A stretch of 64,000 nt of DNA from Chryseobacterium jejuense (GTDB lineage: Bacteria > Bacteroidota > Bacteroidia > Flavobacteriales > Weeksellaceae), in assembly GCF_017877355.1 (NCBI RefSeq), contig NZ_JAGIPR010000015.1:1-64000 (forward strand), written 5' to 3'. The notes under the pieces were generated by a model. It had not been told where the DNA came from. It did not search any database and saw only the letters and a list, made by a program, of their open reading frames with translations. Below are positions 8,399 through 17,199 of the stretch, one piece after another. The position numbers and the translations under genes were made by a program. Positions within the stretch are counted from its first letter, which is position 1, and each line of letters begins with the position of its first letter.

Positions 8399-8406
8399 TA
8401 TATTTG
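8399..8406 (+). promoter_or_regulatory. -7 element upstream of the first delta-60 protein
   Basis: TATATTTG fits TAnnTTTG and lies 27 bases before the ATG at 8434, directly after the RNase G terminator. No clear -33 TTG at the right distance. Confidence 0.5.
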
Positions 8407-8433
8407 CAACAAATAACATAAAACTCAAACAAA

Positions 8434-9846
8434 ATGAAAAAAAATCTATTACTGGTTACCCTGGTAACTCAGGGTATTTCTGCCCAAATTACATCTTACG
8501 ACAACAGTTTTGCTTTTAATGGAAAGTATACCATTGCAGAGGCATCTAATTCTTACTACAACAACATTGTTCAACATTCAGACGGAAGCCTTTACTTTAC
8601 CTATATAAAAGAAAGCGCTACTACTGAAGTTGTCTTATCTAGGTTAAATGCCAATGGAACAGTGGATACTTCTTTCGGATTCAATGGTGAAGTAAGCATT
8701 CCTTATATATCATCCGGATATCCTTCTACTCTTAAAAAACAGGCTGATGGTAAGCTTGTCATGCTAGGCTTCTATGAAGATGGCACAGCCATCACAAGAA
8801 TTCTTCCTAACGGGCAGATAGATTCCTCTTTTGGAACCAATGGCACAGCTAAGATTCCCTATATCGGGATGAGTCTTAATGTAGACAGTTTTGGATTTCA
8901 CCTTCAAAATAATAAAATAATAGTATATGGTAACGCTTTCGACAGCAATTACCACCTTTTAGATCATTCTCTAGTTTACAGATTAAATGAAAACGGATCT
9001 ATCGATCAGACTTTTGGAAATAATGGATCCATTAATACAAAAAGTCGTTTTGTTTTTGTGGATAATCAAGCCAATATTGTAAGTCTCATCAGCAATACGA
9101 TCAACAACAGCCCTTATCCTTATGGTGCGTTAGAAAAATACGACAGCAACGGACAGGTATTATTAACCTTTGGAAACAATGGGGTTGCAGCATTCTCATC
9201 CAGCCCGGGATTCATCAATTCCGCTATCATGGACAGTAATAATTATATTGTATGTGCTAATATTGACAATGAGATTTTCAGAATTACCCCCAATGGAATC
9301 CGCGACAATTCTTTTGTATTTAATAACACTACAGCCCCTTTCAATGAGGGCAGTTTATCGTTTCCTGTCACCGAGAAAAACGGCAGTTATTATATCTCAT
9401 GGATAACAGGAGCAAACGGAGATACTTTTTTGATAGCTAAACTTACTTCAACAGGTTCTGTAGATCCTATTTTTAATTATTATTCAGAAAGCGGTACGAG
9501 CCCTTCAGGTATTGGAAACATGATTATCAATGATGGAAGTATTTTTGCAACGAAAGAAAAACAGATTGTAAAATTTCTATTAAATAATAATGCGACTCTA
9601 GCTACTGCAGACTTTTCCAAAGTAAGTTCTACCCCTATCTCATTTGAAAATCCAATTAAGCAACAATTAATTTACGATACAAAAGAGACTGTACAATCTA
9701 TAGAAATTTATTCTACAAATAGTAAACTAATCAAAACCATTCAAAACAACAACTCCAATGTATCAGATCTTCCAACTGGAGTTTATATCGTAAAGATTAG
9801 ATTCGCCAATGGTAAGGAAACTACGAGAAAACTAATCAAGAATTAA
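8434..9846 (+). CDS. Secreted delta-60 repeat protein with T9SS sorting domain
   Basis: The 470-residue protein has a Sec signal peptide (about 1-18, ending GISAQ), then repeated units of the type NGTVDTSFGFNGE, NGQIDSSFGTNGT and NGSIDQTFGNNGS, the delta-60 / DUF5122 beta-propeller signature. The last 75 residues (SFENPIKQQLIYDTKETVQSI then LPTGVYIVKIRF and a KLIKN end) are a type A T9SS C-terminal sorting domain. It should be exported through Sec and then the type IX secretion system to the cell surface or medium. The function is unknown. The next gene is a close paralogue. Confidence 0.82.
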   Translation: MKKNLLLVTLVTQGISAQITSYDNSFAFNGKYTIAEASNSYYNNIVQHSDGSLYFTYIKESATTEVVLSRLNANGTVDTSFGFNGEVSIPYISSGYPSTLKKQADGKLVMLGFYEDGTAITRILPNGQIDSSFGTNGTAKIPYIGMSLNVDSFGFHLQNNKIIVYGNAFDSNYHLLDHSLVYRLNENGSIDQTFGNNGSINTKSRFVFVDNQANIVSLISNTINNSPYPYGALEKYDSNGQVLLTFGNNGVAAFSSSPGFINSAIMDSNNYIVCANIDNEIFRITPNGIRDNSFVFNNTTAPFNEGSLSFPVTEKNGSYYISWITGANGDTFLIAKLTSTGSVDPIFNYYSESGTSPSGIGNMIINDGSIFATKEKQIVKFLLNNNATLATADFSKVSSTPISFENPIKQQLIYDTKETVQSIEIYSTNSKLIKTIQNNNSNVSDLPTGVYIVKIRFANGKETTRKLIKN

Positions 9847-9929
9847 TAATCAACATTCGAATGATAAAAAGGGTTTGCTTATTGTGAGCTGATCCTTTTT
9901 ATTCTCAATTTAAAAATAAATACACTACA

Positions 9930-11360
9930 ATGACAAAGAATTTATTCATCGTGCTGCTTCTTGTAGCGCAAACTGCTTTTGCACAGATTATTTCTAAAGA
10001 TCCGACTTTCGCTTCGAACGGAGTCGCTGATATTCCCAGTAATTCTATAACGAACAATTACCAGATGGTTCAGAATGCTAATGGAGACATTTATTATACT
10101 TATAATGTAGATGTTGCTACAGGAGTTACTCATGGATTTGTGACCAAACTTAGCTCAAACGGAACTCCGGATCCAACTTTTGGAAATAACGGAACCGTAA
10201 AACTACCTTCTGAGCCTTATATAAACCAACTAAAAATACAACCGGATGGAAAATTGTTAATTTTTTGCTTTTTGGATGGTGCTCAAATAATAAGAATGCT
10301 TCCCAATGGTCAGATAGATCTTACATTTGGAACAAATGGTATTTCACCGTCAATCAATGCGGATCATGATGATTACTATAATTCTTATGAATTTATCCTA
10401 CAGGGTGATAAAATCATTCTGCATGGTATCCAGAGAGGATCAAATCCGCACCATGCCATTTATCGTTTAGATGCCAATGGAAATACAGATAATACTTTCG
10501 GTAACAACGGATCTGTAGCCACACAAGGAAATATCACAGGCAGAACATTTGTCATGTTAGATAATCAATCAAATATTCTCAGCTTCAGTGATAATATCAG
10601 TGTCGTTGAAAAATTTGATCCTAACGGGCAGCCCATCACAAGCTTTGGAAATAATGGGACCGTGCAAATAAGCATAAATGGCTCCGGGATAGGTGATGTT
10701 GGTGATGTATTCATGGACAGCAATAATAGGATTATTTTCTCAACCCTTCAAAATAATGAGATGTTCAGAATAAACCAGAATGGAAGCCTTGACAATACAT
10801 TTAATTACAATTTACAAACCAGTCTTGGTTTATCTTCAGGTCCAAGAATTTTAAGCATTAATGAAAAAGACGGATATTACTATATTGGCGGAAGCGCAGA
10901 AAACACTCTATTTACAACTAATTATTTTATTTCAAAACTTAATCAAAATGGGTCTATGAACTCTACCTTTGGTTATTATATAGAACCCAATTATGCTGAT
11001 CCGCCATACCTCACTCCCCCTTTATCTACCATAACTGAAATGATTGTTAACAGCAATCATATTATTGTAAAAGGAAATAGCCGCATTGCAAAATATCTGA
11101 TTAATAATGGTACTTTATCAACAACAGAAATTCCAAAAGCAACTCATACTATTTCTTTTGAAAATCCTGTAAAACAAAACCTGATCTATCAATCAAAAGA
11201 AAAAGTGAGAAAGATTGAAATTTATTATTCTGACGGAAAGATAGCAAAAATCATAAAAGACTCAGGTTCTCCTGTTTCGGATTTACCAAAAGGGATTTAT
11301 ATGGCTAAAGTTACTTTTGAAAACGGAAGTATCACCACCAAGAAAATGATTAAGAATTAA
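9930..11360 (+). CDS. Secreted delta-60 repeat protein with T9SS sorting domain (paralogue)
   Basis: This 476-residue protein repeats the layout of the preceding gene: signal peptide (about 1-19, QTAFAQ), delta-60 repeats such as NGTPDPTFGNNGT, NGQIDLTFGTNGI and NGNTDNTFGNNGS, and a C-terminal T9SS type A sorting domain (SFENPVKQNLIYQSKEKVRKI ... LPKGIYMAKVTF ... KMIKN). The two are clearly a tandem duplication that has diverged. No TAnnTTTG promoter is visible in the 83-bp gap, so it may be read from the upstream gene through a weak hairpin near 9868-9902. Confidence 0.82.
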   Translation: MTKNLFIVLLLVAQTAFAQIISKDPTFASNGVADIPSNSITNNYQMVQNANGDIYYTYNVDVATGVTHGFVTKLSSNGTPDPTFGNNGTVKLPSEPYINQLKIQPDGKLLIFCFLDGAQIIRMLPNGQIDLTFGTNGISPSINADHDDYYNSYEFILQGDKIILHGIQRGSNPHHAIYRLDANGNTDNTFGNNGSVATQGNITGRTFVMLDNQSNILSFSDNISVVEKFDPNGQPITSFGNNGTVQISINGSGIGDVGDVFMDSNNRIIFSTLQNNEMFRINQNGSLDNTFNYNLQTSLGLSSGPRILSINEKDGYYYIGGSAENTLFTTNYFISKLNQNGSMNSTFGYYIEPNYADPPYLTPPLSTITEMIVNSNHIIVKGNSRIAKYLINNGTLSTTEIPKATHTISFENPVKQNLIYQSKEKVRKIEIYYSDGKIAKIIKDSGSPVSDLPKGIYMAKVTFENGSITTKKMIKN

Positions 11361-11366
11361 AATATG

Positions 11367-11391
11367 ACCTCTGCTTCACCAGAGGTTTTTT
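11367..11391 (+). terminator. Terminator after the delta-60 pair
   Basis: ACCTCTG (11367-11373) and CAGAGGT (11380-11386) with a six-base loop, then a T run; seven bases past the stop. Confidence 0.8.
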
Positions 11392-11531
11392 ATTACCTTG
11401 GTACCCATATTAAAGGCTTAGATTCCGTATTTTCAGGTTTGAAAGCATTGGATTTGTTTTTTGATATTGTACAGCAAGCTAAAAAAACCAACTCTGTTAA
11501 ATTTAATCATAGCATCTTTTAATCCATCATT

Positions 11532-11999
11532 ATGAAAAATCATCACTACAAAACCACCATTCAATGGACGGGAAATAAAGGAAATGGAACCAGCAGTTAC
11601 AGAGACTACGAAAGAAGCCATACTATTTCAGTAGAAAATAAGACTGTCATTGAAGGTTCGTCTGATCCAGCCTTCCGGGGAGACAGCACGAAACACAATC
11701 CTGAAGATATATTCCTGTCTTCCCTTTCTTCCTGCCATATGCTTTGGTATCTTCATTTTTGCTCTGAAGCAGGGATTATTGTTATGGATTATATTGATGA
11801 AGCTACCGGAATTATGGAAGAAACGGCTAACGGCAGCGGGCATTTTACAGAAGTAACACTATATCCTACCGTTATTGTTTCTGATGAATCTATGATGGAA
11901 AAAGCTAAAGAGCTTCATCATAAAGCCAATGAATTTTGCTTTATTGCCAACTCCGTTAATTTTACTGTAAAACATATCCCTACGGTGTTAGTTAAATAA
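11532..11999 (+). CDS. OsmC family peroxiredoxin-like protein
   Basis: The 155-residue protein matches the OsmC/Ohr family. The two redox cysteines are in the expected places: one in SSLSSCHMLWYLHFC after beta strands and one in HHKANEFCFIANS near the C-terminus. The family reduces organic hydroperoxides through these thiols, in the cytoplasm. The motif DPAFRGDSTKHNPEDIFLSS is typical of the OsmC subgroup. It appears to be a single-gene transcript; no clear promoter motif was found in the 170-bp gap before it. Confidence 0.85.
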   Translation: MKNHHYKTTIQWTGNKGNGTSSYRDYERSHTISVENKTVIEGSSDPAFRGDSTKHNPEDIFLSSLSSCHMLWYLHFCSEAGIIVMDYIDEATGIMEETANGSGHFTEVTLYPTVIVSDESMMEKAKELHHKANEFCFIANSVNFTVKHIPTVLVK

Positions 12000-12225
12000 A
12001 TAAAAATACATTTAAAAAAAACTCTAAAACACCAATAGTATTAAATAACCGTCTATAATAACTCTAATTTTCACAATCAGAATTCAATAAAAAGAGACTT
12101 ATTTATAAAATAATCAATAAAAATAATATTTTACAATAATAAAAATCATAAAAAATTCAAATTATTTATTAATTTTATTCATAATGTTAAGTTTTTTTCA
12201 TATTTTTATATAAACAAAACTAACC

Positions 12226-12876
12226 ATGATGAAACCAAGATTAACTATTTTCGATGAGCCCATGTTATACACGGAAGGGTTATCAAAATTATTAATGCAG
12301 AGCAAAATTTTCAATACCATAAATATCTGCAATTCCTTAGAAAATCTCTCCAAACAATTAAGAGATAAGCCTCCTGAAATGCTTGTCATGAGTTCCAATA
12401 TGCTTATGCTTACCGAAATATGTAAATCTGTGGAAAGCATCATCACAGAACATCATCATATCAAAATTATTATCATAGGCAGTTGTTATGATGTAATAGA
12501 TATCAGAAAGCTTTTCAATAAAGGCATTAAAAGCTATCTGGATAAAAACTGCAGGTATGATGAATTTCTAAAAGCCATTAATGCTTTGCTCTTGAATGAA
12601 ATTTATATTTGTGACCATGCTAAGGAAAGGATGCTCAGCTTCATCAGTAATGAACAGGAGAAACGAAATTTCCATATCAAAGATCCCCTTACCCGTCGCG
12701 AAATGGAAATTCTAAAACTGATATGTGATGGCTTCAGTAGCAAAGACATCTCTGAAAAACTTTTTATAAGTATCAATACGGTAGAAACACATCGAAAAAA
12801 AATTCTCTTGAAACTCAACGTAAAAAATACTGCGGGAGTCGTAAAATATGCTATTGAAAATCATATTGTAGACTGA
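12226..12876 (+). CDS. LuxR-type regulator with degenerate receiver domain (candidate CsgD analogue)
   Basis: The 216-residue protein has an N-terminal receiver-like domain and a C-terminal LuxR helix-turn-helix (about 150-212: PLTRREMEILKLICDGFSSK, LFISINTVETHRKKIL). The acceptor Asp is missing: the strand that should end in Asp reads PEMLVMSSNML, with Ser56 there. Phosphorylation is therefore unlikely. E. coli CsgD, the curli activator, is also a LuxR protein with an atypical receiver and has the same length. This gene converges on the curli operon 245 bp away, so a role in curli control is a reasonable inference, not proof. Confidence 0.78.
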   Translation: MMKPRLTIFDEPMLYTEGLSKLLMQSKIFNTINICNSLENLSKQLRDKPPEMLVMSSNMLMLTEICKSVESIITEHHHIKIIIIGSCYDVIDIRKLFNKGIKSYLDKNCRYDEFLKAINALLLNEIYICDHAKERMLSFISNEQEKRNFHIKDPLTRREMEILKLICDGFSSKDISEKLFISINTVETHRKKILLKLNVKNTAGVVKYAIENHIVD

Positions 12877-12900
12877 TTGACAACTTCAGATCATTACGCT

Positions 12901-12938
12901 AAAAAAATTCCAAACCTTACGGCCTGGAATTTTTTTTT
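12901..12938. terminator. Terminator after the LuxR-type regulator
   Basis: AAAAAAATTCCA (12901-12912) and TGGAATTTTTTTT (12925-12937) form a stem with a 12-base loop, 24 bases after the stop at 12876. The A and T tracts allow function in both directions. Confidence 0.8.
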
Positions 12939-13005
12939 GCCTGATCCCAAATTCCTTTTAATAAAAAGTCCGGCAAACAACTGATTATTAATGTAGAGTA
13001 TTAGA

Positions 13006-13094
13006 AATGAATGGTCATTGGCTTCGTTTGTCAATTTTTTGTAGACCATGAAAATTCAGTATTCACTTGCGATGTAAAATTCACCATTGCCATC
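13006..13094 (+). repeat. Dispersed palindromic repeat, copy A
   Basis: The sequence begins AATGGTCATTGGCTTCGTTT, contains TGTCAATTTTTTGTA and ends TTCACTTGCGATGTAAAATTCACCATT. The same element is at 18780-18868 and, inverted, at 27693-27782. The two ends are inverted relative to each other (AATGGT...ACCATT here, AATAGT...ACTATT in copy B). It lies between two convergent genes. No coding potential. Confidence 0.75.
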
Positions 13095-13121
13095 TTTGGC
13101 ATTCATCAAACCTTCCCTATC

Positions 13122-14633
13122 CTACTCATAATCCGGCATTTCGCCATTACTGAAAAGGGAGGATCGTGAAAGATCTGTCATACTGCTGTTTAGATTTATT
13201 ACCATTACATTTCTCTGTGAAATATTATCATTGGAGGTATTCATAAAGATGACCTGAGCATTATTGGGTGAAAATCTTGGATCCAGATCATTGGTACCCA
13301 TGGCTTTTTCGCTTTCAGAAGAAATATCATTCACCGTATTATCGGATAAGTTATAAATGAAGATATGAGAATCTAACTGGCGATAGTTTCCGCTTCCATC
13401 CTGATATCCTGAAATGTCACGGGTAAACAGAAGAAGCTTCCCATCTACGGAGAAATTCAAACCTCCACTGGCTCCGGCAGATCCGGACACTATGGTCTTA
13501 AGAACATTTCCCATCATATCAATAACATAAATACTGGTATTGTATCCGTTGTAGTCATTAGTTTTCAAAGCAATTTTACTTCCATCATAGCTCCAGTCAC
13601 ATTCTGAAATCATGCTTCCATCCGGAGTAGTATATACCAGAGCAAGGCCACTTCCGTCTTTATTAATCCGATAAAGCTTATTGAAATTTGAATAAATAAT
13701 TTCCTTACCGTTGGTACTCCAGGCAAAATCCATTTCGTAGTTATTAAAGCCTGCTACAGGAACTGATGTTACTTTAAAAGGATTGGAACCATCAGGATTT
13801 GCGGTGTAAATATGCGTACTTCCACCTTCAGTTCTGAGAAAAGCAATGAGACCTGCATTATTATTTTTCCGTGGTCGCCAGCTGTTATAAGACGAGTCTG
13901 TGAACTGAAAACTGCCGCCTTGCTCATCACTAGACATAATAACAAAGTTACCATTCAGTTTTCTTACATAATGATATCTGTTGGCAGGAACCGTATTGGT
14001 AGTAAATTTACCGGTCTGACTTAAAACTGGCTGGTGAATGTCGTCCGAAACAGACACCTGCCAGAAGTAACTTACACCAAACTTCAGATTTGAAAGTGTA
14101 TAATGATTTACTTTCAAATCATTAACCTGAATCACATTAGTGTCAAGATTATTTTTAATTGTTAAACTATATTTTAAAACGTCTGCTGTATCCGGATCTG
14201 TTGCACTCCAGGTAAGCTCAACACTTAATGGCTGATTGACTGCATTATCTATCGGACTTAGAAGCTGCGGTGTGGTAGGCGGAGAATTCAAAGATGTATC
14301 ATCACTCATTTCAAACACCACCGTTACCACCTGATTTTGATTCTGCATATTAACAGACTGAAAATTGGTAATATATCCCGAAAGTTCTGCTTTTACCGAA
14401 TAGTTACCGATCGGCATGGCAGCAATTTCGAAAGAACCATCAGTACCACTGAAAACAGTTTGTGTGGTAGGATTAGTGAAGATTTTCACATTGGCAAGGG
14501 GCACATTACTGCCTCTTTTCACTACTTTTCCTTTTAACGTTCCTGTCTGAGCCTGTTCTACAAGGTCTTCATTACATGAAAACAGACAAAAAATTAGGAT
14601 GAATATGCTGAGTATTTTGATTAAAGTTTTCAT
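13122..14633 (-). CDS. Beta-propeller lipoprotein, last gene of the curli operon
   Basis: I start it at the ATG at 14633 (MKTLIKILSIF...), since a lipobox follows at once (CLFSC, Cys17); an upstream ATG at 14729 would overlap csgG and bury the signal. The 503-residue lipoprotein has a carboxypeptidase-regulatory-like beta domain (about 25-105, GTLKGKVVKRGSNVPLANV), a fibronectin III-like domain (about 115-215, PTTPQLLSPIDNAVNQPLS), and a TolB/WD40-like propeller (NPDGSNPFKVTS, KLYRINKDGSGLAL). It starts 11 bp after csgG, so it is likely part of the curli operon. It could tether or organise fibres at the surface (inference). Confidence 0.75.
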   Translation of the reverse strand: MKTLIKILSIFILIFCLFSCNEDLVEQAQTGTLKGKVVKRGSNVPLANVKIFTNPTTQTVFSGTDGSFEIAAMPIGNYSVKAELSGYITNFQSVNMQNQNQVVTVVFEMSDDTSLNSPPTTPQLLSPIDNAVNQPLSVELTWSATDPDTADVLKYSLTIKNNLDTNVIQVNDLKVNHYTLSNLKFGVSYFWQVSVSDDIHQPVLSQTGKFTTNTVPANRYHYVRKLNGNFVIMSSDEQGGSFQFTDSSYNSWRPRKNNNAGLIAFLRTEGGSTHIYTANPDGSNPFKVTSVPVAGFNNYEMDFAWSTNGKEIIYSNFNKLYRINKDGSGLALVYTTPDGSMISECDWSYDGSKIALKTNDYNGYNTSIYVIDMMGNVLKTIVSGSAGASGGLNFSVDGKLLLFTRDISGYQDGSGNYRQLDSHIFIYNLSDNTVNDISSESEKAMGTNDLDPRFSPNNAQVIFMNTSNDNISQRNVMVINLNSSMTDLSRSSLFSNGEMPDYE

Positions 14634-14644
14634 AATTCGTGTTT

Positions 14645-16009
14645 TTATTTGTTTCCAAGGTAAAAGTTGATTCCCAATGCAAAGCGTAAGGCCTGATCTT
14701 TTCTTTTTCCATTCACCAGCCCTTCCCAATCATCTTTAAAGCCAAGATCATATTGAGCAGAAGCTCTCAGTGAAAAATTATGATCTATCATGTATTCCAG
14801 TCCGCCTCCGACTTGTCCTTTGTACTGAGGTTTATATTTAGAGTACAACGCCCCTGCCCCACCATAAATATATGGACTGAATCTGTATTTCGGAAAAAGA
14901 AGATATTCCAGATTAACTTCAGGGCCGAAGTAGTTTCTTTTTACAATGTTTTCATTTTCAAGAGTAAAATAGTTTCCATTCACCTCCACATTCAAGTTAG
15001 GAGTAAGAAAATATTTAAGTCCCACTTTCCCACCTATATTCATTTTAGGATTTACATAATCATCTTTCACCTTCTGAGCCTCTACATTCGCAAATACGGA
15101 AACTTTCTGTCTGTAATTGTCAGGAAATCTGTTTCCAATTACTCTTCCGGTATTATCTTCCTGTTCTTTGTTATATTCATTGAGTAATGCCTGATAACCG
15201 ACGGTATCATCTATGGCCTTTCCCCATATTTTATCCTGAATTCCTTCTACAATAAGGGATTTCACTGCCTTTTCAATAGCTTCAGTTACGGCTAACTGAA
15301 CAGGTTCGTTTTGGGTTAATCCCACTTCAGCCTCCAACAGCCTTTCAGTATCTATATATCTGAAAAAACTGCCATTAACACTGGTTGAAAGAATGGTTTT
15401 GGAAGTATAAACCGTTTTGAGGATTTCTCCGTTAAGAGTTGAAACGGCTCGAAGATAAATGGTAATCCTGTCCTGACGGTATTGTGTGGAAGCTCCAATT
15501 CCAAAATAACGGGCTCCAAGACCGCCTGTGAGGATATTACTATCGTAGGAAATTACTCCTCCTTCCAGAAGAATTCCGGCGTATAGAAGTGGAGGAAGTG
15601 ATTGAGTGTTTTTATCAGCATCTTTTATATATTCCTGACGTGTGGAACGGATGATTTGTCTTTCATTGAGCAGATTGGCTATATTTTCCCTTTCAATAGG
15701 AATAAACCAACGGCTGTCTTCCAAGGCTTTGATGAGAATGGTAGTGGTTCCCTGTGGTACCGCAGTGCTCCAGTTATTGCCATTTTCGGAAGGTTTGTAC
15801 TGGCCGGTCTGATCTCTGAATTTATAGACTCCTACGACTATTTTTTCTTTAGGCGGGGGTAGTTTCTTAAGTTCTGCTGTGGAAGCGGTTACCTCTCCCA
15901 TCGTTGGCTTTTCGGGATCCGAAGGTAAACCGAATATTGAACTACAAGCCTGTAAAATACATAGCAGAAAACTACAGAAAAAGATTCTGGTGTAAGTGTA
16001 AGTTCTCAT
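14645..16009 (-). CDS. csgG: Curli secretion channel CsgG with C-terminal beta-barrel extension
   Basis: The 454-residue lipoprotein has a signal with lipobox (LCILQACSS) and, over about residues 45-265, the CsgG fold: KIVVGVYKFRDQTGQYK, the WSTAVPQGTTTILIKAL segment, FIPIEREN and the GGVISYDSN region. CsgG forms a nonameric outer-membrane pore through which curlin subunits are secreted. E. coli CsgG is about 277 residues; here some 150 extra residues follow (about 300-454), reading as alternating amphipathic strands (VGLKYFLTPNLNVEVNGNYF, FALGINFYLGNK end), an OmpA-like barrel. It follows csgF after 26 bp. Confidence 0.9.
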   Translation of the reverse strand: MRTYTYTRIFFCSFLLCILQACSSIFGLPSDPEKPTMGEVTASTAELKKLPPPKEKIVVGVYKFRDQTGQYKPSENGNNWSTAVPQGTTTILIKALEDSRWFIPIERENIANLLNERQIIRSTRQEYIKDADKNTQSLPPLLYAGILLEGGVISYDSNILTGGLGARYFGIGASTQYRQDRITIYLRAVSTLNGEILKTVYTSKTILSTSVNGSFFRYIDTERLLEAEVGLTQNEPVQLAVTEAIEKAVKSLIVEGIQDKIWGKAIDDTVGYQALLNEYNKEQEDNTGRVIGNRFPDNYRQKVSVFANVEAQKVKDDYVNPKMNIGGKVGLKYFLTPNLNVEVNGNYFTLENENIVKRNYFGPEVNLEYLLFPKYRFSPYIYGGAGALYSKYKPQYKGQVGGGLEYMIDHNFSLRASAQYDLGFKDDWEGLVNGKRKDQALRFALGINFYLGNK

Positions 16010-16035
16010 GATAAGTTTGGTTTTAAGTTTCTATG

Positions 16036-16446
16036 TTATTTTGGAATTACGATCTCGGACTGATCGCCTGTACCGGTATCCAAAATATTAATTAAAAGTC
16101 CCTGATTGGTATTGGTAATCTGAAGGTAGAGTGATCCGAAAAGATAATTACCCGGTTTTATATTTCCACTCCCAAACTGGTCTTCAAAAAGCTTTCTTGA
16201 AAGTTCACTAAGGATTTGTCTGTTCAGACTCTGGGTGAAGCTATCAAGAGAATTCATACGGTCAAGCAGATTAGTATAGTCTTTTTTTTCATCAAATGGA
16301 TTCTGTGCATTGGCTGAGCTTAAAAGCCACTGATAATTAAAAGTATCTCCTCCAAATGCTGGGTTAATCGGCTTATAAACGAGTTGCTGAGATTTCCCTT
16401 GGAAAATACCCGCAATAAAAATCAAAATAATAACTAAAGTTTTCAT
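16036..16446 (-). CDS. csgF: Curli assembly protein CsgF
   Basis: The 136-residue secreted protein has a signal peptide (about 1-19) and then the CsgF N-terminal segment INPAFGGDTFNYQWLLSSA, which in E. coli inserts into the CsgG pore and links it to the nucleator at the surface. Length agrees with the family (about 138). It is 11 bp after csgE and 26 bp before csgG. Confidence 0.92.
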   Translation of the reverse strand: MKTLVIILIFIAGIFQGKSQQLVYKPINPAFGGDTFNYQWLLSSANAQNPFDEKKDYTNLLDRMNSLDSFTQSLNRQILSELSRKLFEDQFGSGNIKPGNYLFGSLYLQITNTNQGLLINILDTGTGDQSEIVIPK

Positions 16447-16457
16447 AACGGACGTTT

Positions 16458-17192
16458 TTAATAGATAAATTCATTTTTTATAAGGTTTTTCTTTGCTGTA
16501 AATTCCTTGATATATTTTAAGCTGGAAGCTAACTGTTCTTTTAAATAGTCTTCTCCCGGGTTGGTCATAAAACTGTATATTATTTTATCATCCATCTGAA
16601 TATTGATTTGACCGCTTGTTCCGCGAAGAGGAAGTTCAGAAATAGTGACAGCACTGCTGCTTTTGTCCGGAAGCTGGCTATACTGGATATAGAACATATC
16701 GTAAAAGTCTTTTCCAACCTTGGTTTTAGTTTCATCAATGGTAAGACCTTTAAGTTCATAAACAGCATCATCTTCTGCCTTGGCTGTATTCTTTTTAAAA
16801 AGATCACTATTGAGTTCAAGGCTATCTTTTGCTACCAAAGCTTTAGATTCTTCATCTCTGATATAAAGGAAAGCTTTTAAAGCATCTTTTGGTTCAAGGT
16901 TTACACTGATCTCAGACAATATCTTTACTTGGTTAGGGTTTACAGAAAACTTACCGTTTTGCTGATTGTTGGAGAGATTTCCCCCATTTCCTTTTTTTAT
17001 AGATATTAAAAAATAGTTCAGTTCTTTATAGACGGCTGTATTATTAACAACCACAGCTTTTATTCTGATCTGGTTTTCCAGTGTAGTACTCTCGATTCTT
17101 GCCATTACTTTTTTATCCTCCTGTCCATAAGTCATGATAGACAGGAAGACAAAAAAAGTATTCAAACTCAGGATAGATAAAAGTTTCATCAT
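16458..17192 (-). CDS. csgE: CsgE with an N-terminal CsgH-like domain
   Basis: The 244-residue protein has a signal peptide (about 1-23), an extra beta domain (about 28-125) and a C-terminal CsgE domain (about 145-235: YELKGLTIDETKTKVGKDFY, SELPLRGTSGQINIQMDDK, FMTNPGEDYLKEQ). CsgE is the periplasmic cap and adaptor that feeds curlin to CsgG; E. coli CsgE is about 129 residues. The extra domain (ISIKKGNGGNLSNNQQNGKF, LSEISVNLEPKDALKAFLYI) resembles CsgH, a periplasmic chaperone that blocks premature amyloid formation. The fusion would tie chaperone and adaptor in one chain. The CsgE part is certain; the CsgH match is by eye. Confidence 0.85.
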   Translation of the reverse strand: MMKLLSILSLNTFFVFLSIMTYGQEDKKVMARIESTTLENQIRIKAVVVNNTAVYKELNYFLISIKKGNGGNLSNNQQNGKFSVNPNQVKILSEISVNLEPKDALKAFLYIRDEESKALVAKDSLELNSDLFKKNTAKAEDDAVYELKGLTIDETKTKVGKDFYDMFYIQYSQLPDKSSSAVTISELPLRGTSGQINIQMDDKIIYSFMTNPGEDYLKEQLASSLKYIKEFTAKKNLIKNEFIY

Positions 17193-17199
17193 TTGTGAT

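Noticed and set aside
9868-9902. Terminator between the two delta-60 genes
   Set aside because: The arms AAAAAGGG and TCCTTTTT are short with a long loop; too weak to call.
14634-14729. Upstream start of the propeller lipoprotein
   Set aside because: It would overlap csgG and place the lipobox about 50 residues in, where it could not function as a signal.
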